A stretch of 64,000 bases of DNA from the NCBI GenBank assembly GCA_934130175.1, contig CAKOXP010000002.1, positions 1-64,000 on the forward strand, written 5' to 3'. Source of the stretch: an uncultured Bacilli bacterium (lineage in GTDB: Bacteria; Bacillota_I; Bacilli_A; RF39; UBA660). Shown here piece by piece: positions 9,132 to 18,000 of this stretch. The notes under the pieces were generated by a model, which saw only the letters and a list, made by a program, of their open reading frames with translations, was not told the origin of the DNA and made no database searches. The translations under genes were made by a program, and so were the position numbers. Numbering within the stretch: the first letter of the stretch is position 1; the number at the start of each line of letters is the position of its first letter.

Positions 9132-9151
9132 CTTTTGCTATTTTTTTTTTA
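9128..9151 (+). terminator. intrinsic terminator after sigH
   Basis: AATAGC and GCTATT arms around TTTT, followed by a long T run. The stem begins at the sigH stop. Confidence 0.85.
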
Positions 9152-9191
9152 GAAAATTTGTTATACAATTGTAATAGTAGGTGAATAGGAT

Positions 9192-9854
9192 ATGGGAATG
9201 AAGATTAGGGATTGGTTTCGTTCTGAAAAGAATGATGAAAAAATGCATAAATTGTTTTACAACATGTCAACTACTATGAAATATATTCATAGTTATGACT
9301 ATTATATTAGTAGTTTCAACTTGTCCGAAATAGAAATAAATAATCCTGAAGCTTTAACACCTATTCAGTATAATCATGTAGAAAAACTTGAAGAAAATGA
9401 ATCTCAAGAAAAGATAAACAGAAATATCTATATACTTGCTTTAATGCAAGTAGGAGCCTATACAAATACCTTGGATAATTTAAACGAAAAATTTGTTAAG
9501 GAAAATTTTAATGAGTTTGAAATGTTTTTACCGGAGGATACAGTTCCTTATCTTAGAGGTGTTATTCAAAGAAATAGTCCTGTATATTATTGTGATTATG
9601 TAAATGAAAGAAATAAAAGAGAAGTAGAAAAATTAGAAAACGAAATTGGAGAAAAAGAAGGTTCTGGTAACGGTTTAGGTATGAGAAAGGTTAAGGCTAG
9701 TTCTGTTGGAATGGCTTATGCTGATAAAGAAACTCAAAAATTATATAGTTCACTAGATGAGAAACAAGCTGCCTTTACAGGATTTTTGATTTTACCACTT
9801 ATTATGATATTAATTGGTATAGTATTTGCTTATATTATATTATTCATTCAATAA
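9192..9854 (+). CDS. tail-anchored membrane protein, unknown function
   Basis: A 220-residue protein, mostly charged and helical, with a single C-terminal hydrophobic segment (about residues 195-219) and almost nothing after it, so it is probably tail-anchored with the bulk in the cytoplasm. I do not recognise the family. It occupies the place between sigH and secE where Bacillus has yacP-type and rpmG genes; no L33 gene is visible here. AGGTGAATAGG precedes the ATG. It ends just before a strong promoter for secE. Confidence 0.6.
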   Translation: MGMKIRDWFRSEKNDEKMHKLFYNMSTTMKYIHSYDYYISSFNLSEIEINNPEALTPIQYNHVEKLEENESQEKINRNIYILALMQVGAYTNTLDNLNEKFVKENFNEFEMFLPEDTVPYLRGVIQRNSPVYYCDYVNERNKREVEKLENEIGEKEGSGNGLGMRKVKASSVGMAYADKETQKLYSSLDEKQAAFTGFLILPLIMILIGIVFAYIILFIQ

Positions 9855-9857
9855 AGA

Positions 9858-9886
9858 TTGACATTCTTTCATTGTTGTGCTATTTT
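9858..9886 (+). promoter_or_regulatory. promoter of secE-nusG
   Basis: Perfect TTGACA (9858-9863), 17-bp spacer, TATTTT (9881-9886) with a TGC extended -10. Confidence 0.75.
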
Positions 9887-9892
9887 AATAGT

Positions 9893-9913
9893 GAACACGA
9901 AAGAGTGTTTTTT
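9893..9913 (+). terminator. small hairpin with T run at the start of the secE leader
   Basis: AACAC (9894-9898) and GTGTT (9905-9909) are followed by T residues. It lies right where the transcript from the promoter at 9858 begins, so it may be an attenuator of secE-nusG, or the terminator of the preceding gene placed inside the new leader. Confidence 0.5.
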
Positions 9914-9949
9914 ATTATGATTTAAAAAGCAAAGAAAAGGTGATATTTA

Positions 9950-10264
9950 ATGGCTGAAATAGTAAAGGCAAAGAAAAGACAAAATCTTGTCAATTATGAA
10001 GAAAAAGAAGAAAAGGTAGAAAAGAAATCGACTAAAAAATCACCAAAGAAAGAAAAGAAAACAGAAGAGTCAAAGAAAAGCGTTTGGCAACATATAATGA
10101 TTTTCTTTAATGGTGTAAAAAGTGAAACTAAGAAAGTTCGTTGGACTTCAAAGACAGATATGGTTAAATATTCTGTTGCAACAATTGTTTTTATTTTGTT
10201 CTGTTCTCTATTCTTTTATGGAATAGATACAATTTTTGCATTAATTCAATCATTATTTAAGTAA
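9950..10264 (+). CDS. secE: preprotein translocase subunit SecE
   Basis: Small clamp subunit of the SecYEG channel in the cytoplasmic membrane. Single-helix type: a conserved amphipathic part (FFNGVKSETKKVRWTS, about residue 54) and one transmembrane helix (about 76-98). The first 45 residues are an unusual K/E-rich hydrophilic extension; bacterial SecE of this class is usually near 60 residues, here 104. It sits directly before nusG as expected. Confidence 0.92.
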   Translation: MAEIVKAKKRQNLVNYEEKEEKVEKKSTKKSPKKEKKTEESKKSVWQHIMIFFNGVKSETKKVRWTSKTDMVKYSVATIVFILFCSLFFYGIDTIFALIQSLFK

Positions 10265-10280
10265 AAGGAGTGTATAATAT

Positions 10281-10814
10281 ATGGATAAACAATGGTATGT
10301 AGTAAATACTTATTCAGGTCATGAAAACAAAGTAAAAGAAAAGCTTTTAATGAGAGCTGAATCTATGAATATGGAAGATTATATCTATAGAGTTATAGTA
10401 CCTGAACAAAAAGAAGTTGAAATAAAAGATGGAGTAACAAAGGAAAAAGTAAAAAAGATGTTTCCTGGATATATTCTTGTTGAAATGGTTATGACTGATG
10501 AAGCATGGTATATCGTTCGTAATACTCCTGGTGTAACAGGATTTATTGGATCAAGTGGTAAGGGTGCTAAACCTACTCCATTACAACCATATGAAGTTGA
10601 TAAAATTCTAAATAACATGGGAATGTCTAGAATAGATGTAGATAATGATTTAGAAGTTGGTAGCAAGGTTAAAATTGTTGCTGGACCATTCAATGGAATG
10701 TATGGAAAAATTGAAGAAATTGATTTACCAAATCAAAAAATTAATCTAACAGTTGACTTGTTTGGACAAGAAACATCTGTAGAAGTTGAATTAAATCAAA
10801 TTGAAAAGGCATAA
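10281..10814 (+). CDS. nusG: transcription termination/antitermination protein NusG
   Basis: Elongation factor that binds RNA polymerase and couples transcription to ribosomes. The 177-residue protein begins KQWYVVNTYSGHENKVKE (NGN domain) and has FPGYILVEM and RNTPGVTGFIG. The C-terminal KOW domain starts near residue 122 (VGSKVKIVAGPFNGM). Length is typical. Co-transcribed with secE across a 16-base gap. Confidence 0.97.
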   Translation: MDKQWYVVNTYSGHENKVKEKLLMRAESMNMEDYIYRVIVPEQKEVEIKDGVTKEKVKKMFPGYILVEMVMTDEAWYIVRNTPGVTGFIGSSGKGAKPTPLQPYEVDKILNNMGMSRIDVDNDLEVGSKVKIVAGPFNGMYGKIEEIDLPNQKINLTVDLFGQETSVEVELNQIEKA

Positions 10815-10817
10815 TAC

Positions 10818-10846
10818 TTGCAAAAGTGTGAATATTATGTTATTAT
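10818..10846 (+). promoter_or_regulatory. promoter of the rplK-rplA operon
   Basis: TTGCAA (10818-10823), 17-bp spacer, TATTAT (10841-10846) with TGT extended -10. Confidence 0.7.
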
Positions 10847-10852
10847 TTAAGG

Positions 10853-10940
10853 GCTATATTTAATTTAATATAGATTTAGTGGGAGGCAAAAGCCTATTAA
10901 AGCGGTAATAGCTATTTGGACCACTCGCGAAAACAAAATA
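10853..10940 (+). promoter_or_regulatory. candidate ribosomal L11-operon leader
   Basis: The leader contains AGTGG (10879-10883) pairing with CCACT (10920-10924), enclosing an AGGC-AAAA-GCCT hairpin. This GTGGGAGG...CCAC layout resembles L1-responsive leaders upstream of rplK in other Bacillota. L1 feedback is the expected control; the match is by eye only. Confidence 0.5.
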
Positions 10941-10956
10941 AAAGGAGGCGTTTTTC

Positions 10957-11514
10957 GTGGCAAAGGAAGCAATTAAAAAAATAAAATTACAAATTCCAGC
11001 AGGAAAAGCTACACCAGCTCCACCAGTAGGAACTGTTTTAGGACCAGCAGGAATTAACTTACAAGAATTTTGTACTAAATATAATGATGCTACTAGAGAT
11101 AAAATGGGAGACATTTTACCAGTAGAAATTTCAATATATGATGATAGAAGTTTTGATTTTGTTATTAAAACTCCACCTACAAGTTTCTTATTAAAGAAAT
11201 ATGCTAAGATCAATAAGGGTTCAGTTAAAGGAGCACATGAAATTGTTGCAACTTTAACACAAGCACAAGCTCGTGAAATAGCTGAAATCAAATTACCTGA
11301 TTTAAATGCATATGATGTAGATGCAGCAATGAAAATTGTTGAAGGTACAGCAAGAAATATGGGTATAGCTGTTGAAGGAGTTAATGATAAAGAACTTGAA
11401 GAAGAGGCAGCTGAAGCACATGAACAAGAAATTGAATTAGCTAAAGAAGAAGCTAAGGAAGCTGCAAAAGATGCAGCAGATGCACAAACAACAGTTGAAG
11501 AAAGTGCAGAATAA
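10957..11514 (+). CDS. rplK: 50S ribosomal protein L11 with an acidic C-terminal tail
   Basis: Core protein of the GTPase-associated centre. Residues 1-141 match L11: the N-terminal [20 protein letters not shown] block, then [11 protein letters not shown], and [21 protein letters not shown]. After that come about 44 extra residues rich in E, A and K ending TTVEESAE. Bacterial L11 is usually 141 residues, here 185. The start is GTG at 10957, with AAAGGAGG upstream. The next gene is rplA, the normal order. Confidence 0.96.
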   Translation: MAKEAIKKIKLQIPAGKATPAPPVGTVLGPAGINLQEFCTKYNDATRDKMGDILPVEISIYDDRSFDFVIKTPPTSFLLKKYAKINKGSVKGAHEIVATLTQAQAREIAEIKLPDLNAYDVDAAMKIVEGTARNMGIAVEGVNDKELEEEAAEAHEQEIELAKEEAKEAAKDAADAQTTVEESAE

Positions 11515-11519
11515 TAGGT

Positions 11520-11582
11520 AATAAATAACCTTGTGGAAGGAATGTCCGCTTACATGAATTCCGAAATTAACCACATAAGGAG
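11520..11582 (+). promoter_or_regulatory. candidate structured linker between rplK and rplA
   Basis: CCTTGTGG (11529-11536) can pair with CCACATAAGG (11571-11580) through an imperfect stem that ends at the rplA RBS. An L1 feedback site is plausible but not proven. Confidence 0.35.
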
Positions 11583-11590
11583 GAAAAATA

Positions 11591-12286
11591 ATGAAAAAGA
11601 GAAGTAAGAAATACGAAGAAGCTTTTTCTAAAGTAGAAAAAGGTAAAGTATATTCTAAAGAAGAAGCAGTCAAACTAGTAAAAGAAACTTCTATTAGTAA
11701 ATTTGATGGTTCTATAGAAGTTGCTATGAGACTTAATCTAGATACAAAGAAAGCTGACCAACAATTACGTGGTGCTATCGTTTTACCTAAGGGAACTGGT
11801 AAGACTGTTAGAGTATTAGTTATTGCTAAGGGTGAAAATGCAGCAAAAGCAAAAGAAGCTGGAGCTGACTATGTTGGTGATGTTGACATGATCGAAAAAA
11901 TCGAAAAAGAAAATTGGTTCGATTTTGATACAATGATTGCAACACCTGATATGATGCCTTTACTTGGTAAAATTGGTCGTGTTTTAGGACCTAGAGGTTT
12001 AATGCCAAATCCAAAGACTGGTACAGTTACATTAGATGTTGTAAAAGCAATTAATGAAGTTAAAGCTGGTCGTGTTGAATATAGAACTGACTCTTATGGT
12101 AACGTTCATGGTATTATTGGTAAAGCTTCATTTAGTGAAGAAGACTTATTAGAAAACTTAAATGCTTTCGTAAGTGCTATTCTTAAAGTTAAACCTAGTA
12201 CAGTTAAAGGTGATTACGTTAAGAATATTGCTATTTCTTCAACAATGGGACCTGGTATAAAAGTAGAAAATACTTTTGACAAATAA
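11591..12286 (+). CDS. rplA: 50S ribosomal protein L1
   Basis: L1 stalk protein and, in bacteria, translational repressor of the L11 operon. The 231-residue protein has the [17 protein letters not shown] block and the RNA-binding [10 protein letters not shown] motif (about residue 138), then [13 protein letters not shown]. Length is typical. AGGAGG lies 8 bases before the ATG. Confidence 0.97.
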   Translation: MKKRSKKYEEAFSKVEKGKVYSKEEAVKLVKETSISKFDGSIEVAMRLNLDTKKADQQLRGAIVLPKGTGKTVRVLVIAKGENAAKAKEAGADYVGDVDMIEKIEKENWFDFDTMIATPDMMPLLGKIGRVLGPRGLMPNPKTGTVTLDVVKAINEVKAGRVEYRTDSYGNVHGIIGKASFSEEDLLENLNAFVSAILKVKPSTVKGDYVKNIAISSTMGPGIKVENTFDK

Positions 12287-12304
12287 AAAAACATATAGTA
12301 TACT
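12276..12304 (+). promoter_or_regulatory. promoter of rplJ-rplL
   Basis: TTGACA (12276-12281) lies inside the last codons of rplA. The spacer is 17 bp and the -10 is TATACT (12299-12304). Confidence 0.75.
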
Positions 12305-12309
12305 AAAGA

Positions 12310-12425
12310 CAATTTATTGGTGCCATAGACAGTAGGTGTTAAATAAATCCTACCGAGGACTTAAAAAGAAAAGAGTTCTTGGGATTTATTCTGAGAACTT
12401 TTTTATGGCATCCCTAAATAGAAAA
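12310..12425 (+). ncRNA. L10 leader with intrinsic attenuator
   Basis: The transcript carries the L10-leader hallmark AGACAGTAGGTG (12327-12338) paired with CCTACCGAGGAC, followed by a terminator hairpin AGTTCT/AGAACT and a T run near 12400. In Bacillota such leaders bind the L10(L12)4 complex and reduce rplJ-rplL expression. Confidence 0.85.
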
Positions 12426-12446
12426 TGATAGAAAGGATGTGGAATA

Positions 12447-12947
12447 ATGGCAAACGCAAAGATTCTAGAAGCTAAACAAAAAGTAATCGATGAAATCAAA
12501 GGACACGTTGAAGAATCAAGTTCAATCGTATTATTTGATTATCGTGGTATTACAGATAGTGAAGCAAAAGAGTTACGTGTTAAATTAAGAGAAGCAGATT
12601 CTGACTATAAAGTATATAAAAATACTTTAATGGCAAGAGCTTTTGATGATTTAAAAATTGATCTTAAAGATAGCTTAGTTGGTCCTAGTGCATTCGCATT
12701 TAGTAACGATCAAGTATCAGCAATTAAGATCTTAAGTGATTTTGCTAAAGACCATCCAGCATTAGTATTAAAAGTAGGGATTGTTGATGGAGAACTTGCA
12801 GATCAAGCAAAACTTGCTGAATATGCAACATTACCTTCAAGAGAAGGATTACTTACTATGCTTGCTGGCGGTATGATAGGACTTGTAAAAGACTTATCAA
12901 TTTGCTTAGACTTATATAGTCAACAAAAAGAAGAAGAAGAAAATTAA
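12447..12947 (+). CDS. rplJ: 50S ribosomal protein L10
   Basis: Base of the L7/L12 stalk and autoregulator of its own leader. The 166-residue protein has the VLFDYRGITDSEAKELR and YKVYKNTLMARAF blocks and a C-terminal acidic helix that binds L12 dimers. Preceded by the L10 leader, followed after 29 bases by rplL. Confidence 0.96.
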   Translation: MANAKILEAKQKVIDEIKGHVEESSSIVLFDYRGITDSEAKELRVKLREADSDYKVYKNTLMARAFDDLKIDLKDSLVGPSAFAFSNDQVSAIKILSDFAKDHPALVLKVGIVDGELADQAKLAEYATLPSREGLLTMLAGGMIGLVKDLSICLDLYSQQKEEEEN

Positions 12948-12976
12948 AAATAATTAAATTTAAGGAGGATTATAAA

Positions 12977-13345
12977 ATGGCTAAATTAACAAAAGAAGAT
13001 TTTATTAGTAGTTTAAAAGAAATGAATTTATTAGAAATTAAAGAATTAGTAGATGCAATGAAAGAAGAATTTGGTGTTGATCCATCTGCTGTTGCTGTTG
13101 CTGCACCTGTAGCAGGAGCTGCTGCTGAAGCTGCACCTAGTACTGTAACAGTATCAATCGCTGATGCTGGAGCTGCTAAGGTTGGAGTTATCAAAGTAGT
13201 TAAAGAAATTACTGGATTAGGATTAAAAGAATCTAAAGATATCGTTGATAATAACGGTGTTGTTAAAGAAAACATTTCTACTGATGAAGCTAATGAAATT
13301 AAAACTAAGCTTGAAGAAGCTGGAGCTACAGTTGAAGTTAAGTAA
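12977..13345 (+). CDS. rplL: 50S ribosomal protein L7/L12
   Basis: Multi-copy stalk protein recruiting translation GTPases. The 122-residue protein has an N-terminal dimerisation domain (LLEIKELVDAMKEEFGV), an alanine-rich hinge (about 36-52) and the C-terminal domain with KVGVIKVVKEITGLGLKE. Closed by a strong terminator. Confidence 0.97.
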   Translation: MAKLTKEDFISSLKEMNLLEIKELVDAMKEEFGVDPSAVAVAAPVAGAAAEAAPSTVTVSIADAGAAKVGVIKVVKEITGLGLKESKDIVDNNGVVKENISTDEANEIKTKLEEAGATVEVK

Positions 13346-13360
13346 TTAACTTTACATAAA

Positions 13361-13387
13361 AAAGATGCACTTTGGTGCATTTTTTTG
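13361..13387 (+). terminator. intrinsic terminator after rplL
   Basis: ATGCAC (13365-13370), loop TTTG, GTGCAT (13375-13380), then T run. Confidence 0.9.
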
Positions 13388-13405
13388 TTTTTTTTGTTTT
13401 TTGTA

Positions 13406-13434
13406 TTGACAAAGCAACAAATACAGTATATAGT
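13406..13434 (+). promoter_or_regulatory. consensus promoter of an RNA without ORF
   Basis: TTGACA (13406-13411), 17-bp spacer, TATAGT (13429-13434). The predicted start is about 13441, exactly where a long stem begins. Confidence 0.75.
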
Positions 13435-13440
13435 TTAAAT

Positions 13441-13685
13441 ATCCTAGATAATTTGTCAGCTTATATGTATGTCTATAAAATACGTATATGTTGATTAATT
13501 GATTTGTATGAATTAATAATTATCACAAATAGGATGACTGTAACTTTGTAAAGAGAAAGAAAACTCTTAATATGTATTTAAGATACTGATAATATTTTAA
13601 GTATAATATTAAAAACTCGGGATGATGAATCCTTAACTTTAGATAAATTTATATTTATCAATTTTCAAGGGGTTTTGTTTTATAT
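13441..13685 (+). ncRNA. candidate structured noncoding RNA 1
   Basis: No convincing ORF is present. The first 95 bases fold into a three-way junction. P1 is ATCCT (13441-13445) and ATTTGT (13451-13456) pairing with ACAAAT (13525-13530) and AGGAT (13531-13535). P2 pairs 13457-13470 with 13480-13493 in 13 of 14 positions. P3 pairs ATTAATT (13494-13500) with AATTAAT (13511-13517). Further small hairpins follow (GATAAAT/ATTTATC near 13650), and AAAACTC pairs with GGGTTTT just before GTTTTAT near 13675-13685, a plausible terminator. I do not recognise the RNA family. Confidence 0.6.
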
Positions 13686-13862
13686 TATGATATTTATATT
13701 CTAAAAGATGTAAGTATTATAATATTTGATAAAATCTTAGTTTAGTTATAGTATACGATATAGTGGTATATTATAATTGTTTTTCTTAGTAAATGAGTAT
13801 TGTTTTATATTTGTGGTTAATAGCTTCATCTATATTAATGGTATGAATTTACAAAAATTTAT

Positions 13863-13922
13863 TGGAATTAAAAAAATTCCAGTATGCCAAAAATAAGAGG
13901 TTAAAAGCCTTTTATTTTTTTG
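13863..13922 (+). terminator. two hairpins with T run
   Basis: GGAATT/AATTCC (near 13864-13880) and AAGAGG/CCTTTT (near 13895-13915) followed by TTTTTTT. A TATAAT near 13773 lies upstream, so a short third transcript (about 13780-13920) is possible but weaker than its neighbours. The stretch 13690-13860 otherwise shows nothing I can name. Confidence 0.5.
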
Positions 13923-13968
13923 TATTAAGATTAGTAAATATAAATATGAAAAGAAGTATAAAAAATGA

Positions 13969-13997
13969 TTGACAAGAATTTTATATTTAGATATAAT
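13969..13997 (+). promoter_or_regulatory. perfect consensus promoter of RNA 2
   Basis: TTGACA (13969-13974), 17-bp spacer and TATAAT (13992-13997), a full match to the sigma-A consensus. Confidence 0.85.
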
Positions 13998-14003
13998 GAA
14001 CTT

Positions 14004-14259
14004 GTTAGTATAGTAATGTACTAGTAGTTACAGTTAAAGAAGGAAAACTTTATAGATAATTGGTTGGCCATAATGACAATGGTAGGTAGTTTCTACTTAA
14101 CAACTATTCATTCTAAACCAAAATGTATTAATTTATCAGATTTATATATTTGATAAAAGAGTAGATGATTCTGTTATGAATTGGTGACAATGAGTATATG
14201 GAATTAGAGTTATACTTTTTTTAAAGGTAGTTATGTGTCATTTGTAACTATCTTTTTTT
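14004..14259 (+). ncRNA. candidate structured noncoding RNA 2
   Basis: About 220-255 bases between a perfect promoter and two tandem terminators, with no ORF that has an RBS. Hairpins: CCAT/ATGG near 14069-14083, GTAG/CTAC near 14086-14096, and a 10-pair stem TTTATCAGAT (14132-14141) with ATTTGATAAA (14148-14157). Terminator one is AGTATA/TATACT plus T run (14193-14222). Terminator two is GGTAGTTA (14226-14233) with TAACTATC (14245-14252) plus T run. It does not show the signatures of RNase P RNA, SRP RNA or tmRNA; a 6S-like RNA is not excluded. Confidence 0.65.
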
Positions 14260-14283
14260 GTGAGATAAAAATTAAAAAAATGA

Positions 14284-14366
14284 TTGACAATTCTATAAAA
14301 ATAATATAGAATATGTTTACGAAAGGAGACAACATATAAAAATTTAAAAGTTGTCTCTTCTTTTTT
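14284..14366 (+). promoter_or_regulatory. promoter and attenuator before the methyltransferase gene
   Basis: TTGACA (14284-14289), 17-bp spacer and TAGAAT (14307-14312). The transcript starts directly with GAGACAAC, which pairs with GTTGTCTC before a T-rich run (about 14325-14366). A terminator placed between promoter and gene suggests attenuation. Confidence 0.6.
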
Positions 14367-14387
14367 GCATTTTGGAGAGAATAATTT

Positions 14388-14972
14388 ATGGGACAATATT
14401 TTACAAATGAAAATTTACCTAGTAATGTTAAAAGTACATTTTGTGTTGTTAAGGGACATAAATTTACCTTTTTAACTGATAATGGAGTATTTTCTAAAGA
14501 TGGTTTAGACTTTGGCAGTAGACTTCTTCTTGAATCCATCCCGCTTGATGAAGTTGGAGCAAAGGTCTTAGATATGGGTTGTGGTTATGGTACTATTGGA
14601 ATTATTATCAACAAATTAACCAATCATGACATTGATATGGTGGATGTTAATTTAAGAGCGATGCATTTAGCAAGGCGTAATGCTAAAGAAAATGGTTGTA
14701 GTAATATTAATATATTTGAAAGTAATTGTTATCAAAATATTACTTCTAAATATAATACTATTATTACTAATCCTCCAATACGTGCTGGTAAAAAAATTGT
14801 TTATGAAATTTTAATGAGTGCAAAAAAGTATTTAGAACAAGATGGTAACCTTTTCTTAGTTATAAGAAAAGAGCAAGGTGCTAAATCGATAATATCCGAC
14901 TTAGAGAAAGAGTATAATGTTGAGATATTAGAAAAGAAAAAAGGCTTTTTCGTATTAAAGTGTACAATTTAG
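14388..14972 (+). CDS. RsmC-like class I methyltransferase
   Basis: A 194-residue S-adenosylmethionine-dependent methyltransferase. The SAM-binding motif I is VLDMGCGYGTIG (about residue 61), followed by DINMVD-type acidic motif II (HDIDMVDVN) and the catalytic-type NPPIRAG (about 128), characteristic of the RsmC/RlmG rRNA guanine-N2 group. Bacillus has the homologous ybxB at the same place between rplL and rpoB. The exact rRNA target is not established. Confidence 0.85.
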   Translation: MGQYFTNENLPSNVKSTFCVVKGHKFTFLTDNGVFSKDGLDFGSRLLLESIPLDEVGAKVLDMGCGYGTIGIIINKLTNHDIDMVDVNLRAMHLARRNAKENGCSNINIFESNCYQNITSKYNTIITNPPIRAGKKIVYEILMSAKKYLEQDGNLFLVIRKEQGAKSIISDLEKEYNVEILEKKKGFFVLKCTI

Positions 14973-15001
14973 TTGACTTGTTTATTTATTTGTGTTATTA
15001 A
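14973..15001 (+). promoter_or_regulatory. promoter of rpoB-rpoC
   Basis: TTGACT (14973-14978), 17-bp spacer and TATTAA (14996-15001) with TGT extended -10, immediately after the methyltransferase stop. Confidence 0.65.
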
Positions 15002-15072
15002 TATAAATTGGCAACGTGTTATTTTTAATGCGATTTTGTTCTTTAAAAATATTATTGTTTGGGGTGAAAAAA

Positions 15073-18000
15073 GTGTCATATAAGATTGTTAAATGTGGTG
15101 ACCACCGAGAAAGAAGAAATTTCTCAAAAATAAGAAATACGTATGAATTAAAAGATCTATTAGAGATTCAAAAAAAATCATACAATTGGTTTATTGAAAC
15201 AGGTATAAAAGAAGTATTTGAAGATTTATTTCCAGTAGAAAATTTCTCTGGAACTTTATCGCTTGAATTCGGAGATTATCATTTTGATGAACCAAGATAC
15301 TCTATTAAAGAAAGTAAAGACAGAGAGACTACTTATTCTGCTCCTTTAAAGGTAGAAGTTCGTTTATTTAATCGTGAAACAGGTGAAGTAAAAGAACAAG
15401 AAATCTTTATGGGTGATATGCCTATGATGACTGATAGTGGGACATTTGTTATTAATGGTGCAGAACGTGTTATCGTTTCTCAACTTGTTCGTTCTCCAAG
15501 TGTTTATTTCAATCATGAAATAGATAAAAACGGACGTGAATTAATAACTTCTCAAATAATTCCAACACGTGGAACATGGCTAGAATTTGAAGCAGATGCT
15601 AGAGATGTTTTATATGTTAGAATTGACCGTACAAGGAAAGTAACATTAACTACATTACTTAGAGCATTCGGTTTATCTAGTGATGAAGAAATTTTCAACA
15701 TGTTTGGGGAAGATGATTACTTAAAAAATACTATAGCTAAAGATTCTACTAAAAATACAGATGAAGCTTTAATTGAAATTTATGAAAAATTAAGACCAGG
15801 TGAACCTGCTACTCTTGATTCATCTAAAAACCAAATTATTACTAGATTCTTTGATGAATTTAGATATGATTTAGCTCGTGTAGGTCGTTATAAATTCAAT
15901 CGTAAATTAAATGTTACTGATAGACTTTTAGGTCAAACATTAGCAGAAGATATTATTGTAGATGGAAAAACTGTTTTAGAAAAAGGAACAGTATTTACAA
16001 AGGCAATTCTAGAAGAAAATAAAGAATTATTTGCTAATGGTTATGGTGTAGTTGAAGCTAAAGTAAATGAAGAATTAGATACATATAATAAAGTTCAAGA
16101 GATTAAGATTGTTGATCCATCTGATAAGAAGAAAAAGATTATTGTAATTGGTAATGATCAAACAATCGATGAAAAACGTTTAACTATTTCAGATGTATAT
16201 GCATCAATCTCTTACTACTTAAACCTATTACATGGTGTTGGTAATTTTGATGAAATCGATCACCTTGCTAACAGACGTATTCGTCAAGTAGGTGAATTAT
16301 TACAAAATCAATTTAGAATTGGTGTATCTCGTATGGAACGTGTTATTCGTGAAAGAATGACTACTCAAGAAATGGAAGAAGTTACTCCTAAGACATTAAT
16401 CAATATTAGACCAGTAACTGCTGCTATGAAAGAGTTCTTTGGTTCTTCACAATTATCACAATTCATGGATCAAACTAACCCAATTGCAGAACTTACTAAT
16501 AAACGTCGTTTATCAGCTTTAGGACCTGGTGGACTTTCTCGTGATAGAGCAGGTGTTGAAGTACGTGACGTTAATACATCACACTATGGTAGAATTTGTC
16601 CTATTGAATCTCCAGAAGGTCCAAATATCGGACTTATTACATCATTAGCAAGTTATGCTAAGATTGATGATTATGGATTTATTATGACTCCATACCGTAA
16701 AGTAGAAAATTGTAAAATTACAGATACAGTAGAATATTTAACTGCTGATGAAGAAGCAGATTACATTATTTCTCAATCAACTGTAGGAACAAACGAAGAT
16801 AATATTATTACTGATGAACAAGTTAATGCTAGACTTCGTGGAGAAAATATTTTAGCAAAACCAGAACAAGTTGATTATATTGATGTATCTCCACAACAAG
16901 TTGTATCAGTAACAACAAGTTGTATTCCATTCTTGGAACATGATGATGCTACTCGTGCTTTGATGGGTGCAAACATGCAACGTCAAGCTATGCCTTTAAT
17001 CAAAACAGAAGCTCCATTTGTTGGAACTGGTGTTGAACATATAGCTGCTAAAGATTCAGGAGTATGTATTGTTGCTAAGGCTGATGGTGTTGTTGAATAT
17101 GCTGACGCTAAGAAAATTATAGTTAAAAACGCTAAAGGTAAAGATACGTATTATTTAGCAAACTTTGAACTTGCAAATGCTGGTATTTGTAATCATCAAA
17201 GACCAATTGTTAAAGTTGGCGATAAAGTTAAAGCTGGTGAAACAATCCTTGCTGATGGTAACTCAACAGATAAGGGAGAACTTGCTTTAGGTAAAAATAT
17301 GGTAGTAGCATTCATGACATTTAATGGTTATAACTATGAAGATGCTGTTATCTTAAATGAAAATTTAGTTAAAGATGATAAATTAACATCTCTACACTTA
17401 GAAGATTATGAAATGCAATGTCGTGAAACTAAGTTAGGACCAGAAGAAATAACAAGAGATATTCCTAATGTTAGTGAAGAAGCAAGAAAGAATCTTGATG
17501 AAAATGGTATTATTACTATTGGTACAGAAGTTAAAGAAGGAGATATCCTAGTTGGTAAAGTTACTCCAAAAGGAATGGCTGAATTAACTTCAGAGGAAAA
17601 ATTGTTACATGCAATCTTCGGAGAAAAAACTCGTGAAGTTCGTGATACATCATTACGTGTTCCACATGGTGGTGATGGTATTGTTCATGATATCAAGATT
17701 TATTCTCGTAAAGACAATGATGAATTACCTGCAGGTGTTTCTAAAGTAATTCGTGTATATATTATTCAAAAACGTAAGATTCAAGTTGGAGATAAGATGT
17801 CTGGACGTCATGGTAACAAAGGTGTTATTTCACTTATTCTTCCACAAGAAGATATGCCATACTTACCAGATGGTACTCCAGTAGATATTATGTTAAATCC
17901 ACAAGGTGTTCCTTCTCGTATGAATCTTGGACAAATCCTTGAATTACATATGGGTATGGCTGCTAAGAAACTTGGTGTTCATATCGCAACTCCAGTATTC

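Noticed and set aside
10860..11291. 143-residue minus-strand frame over rplK
   Set aside because: It is antisense to L11, which is unmistakable; no RBS or promoter.
14079..14153. 24-codon ORF inside RNA 2
   Set aside because: No RBS, and it lies in the region of hairpins; the RNA is better explained as noncoding.
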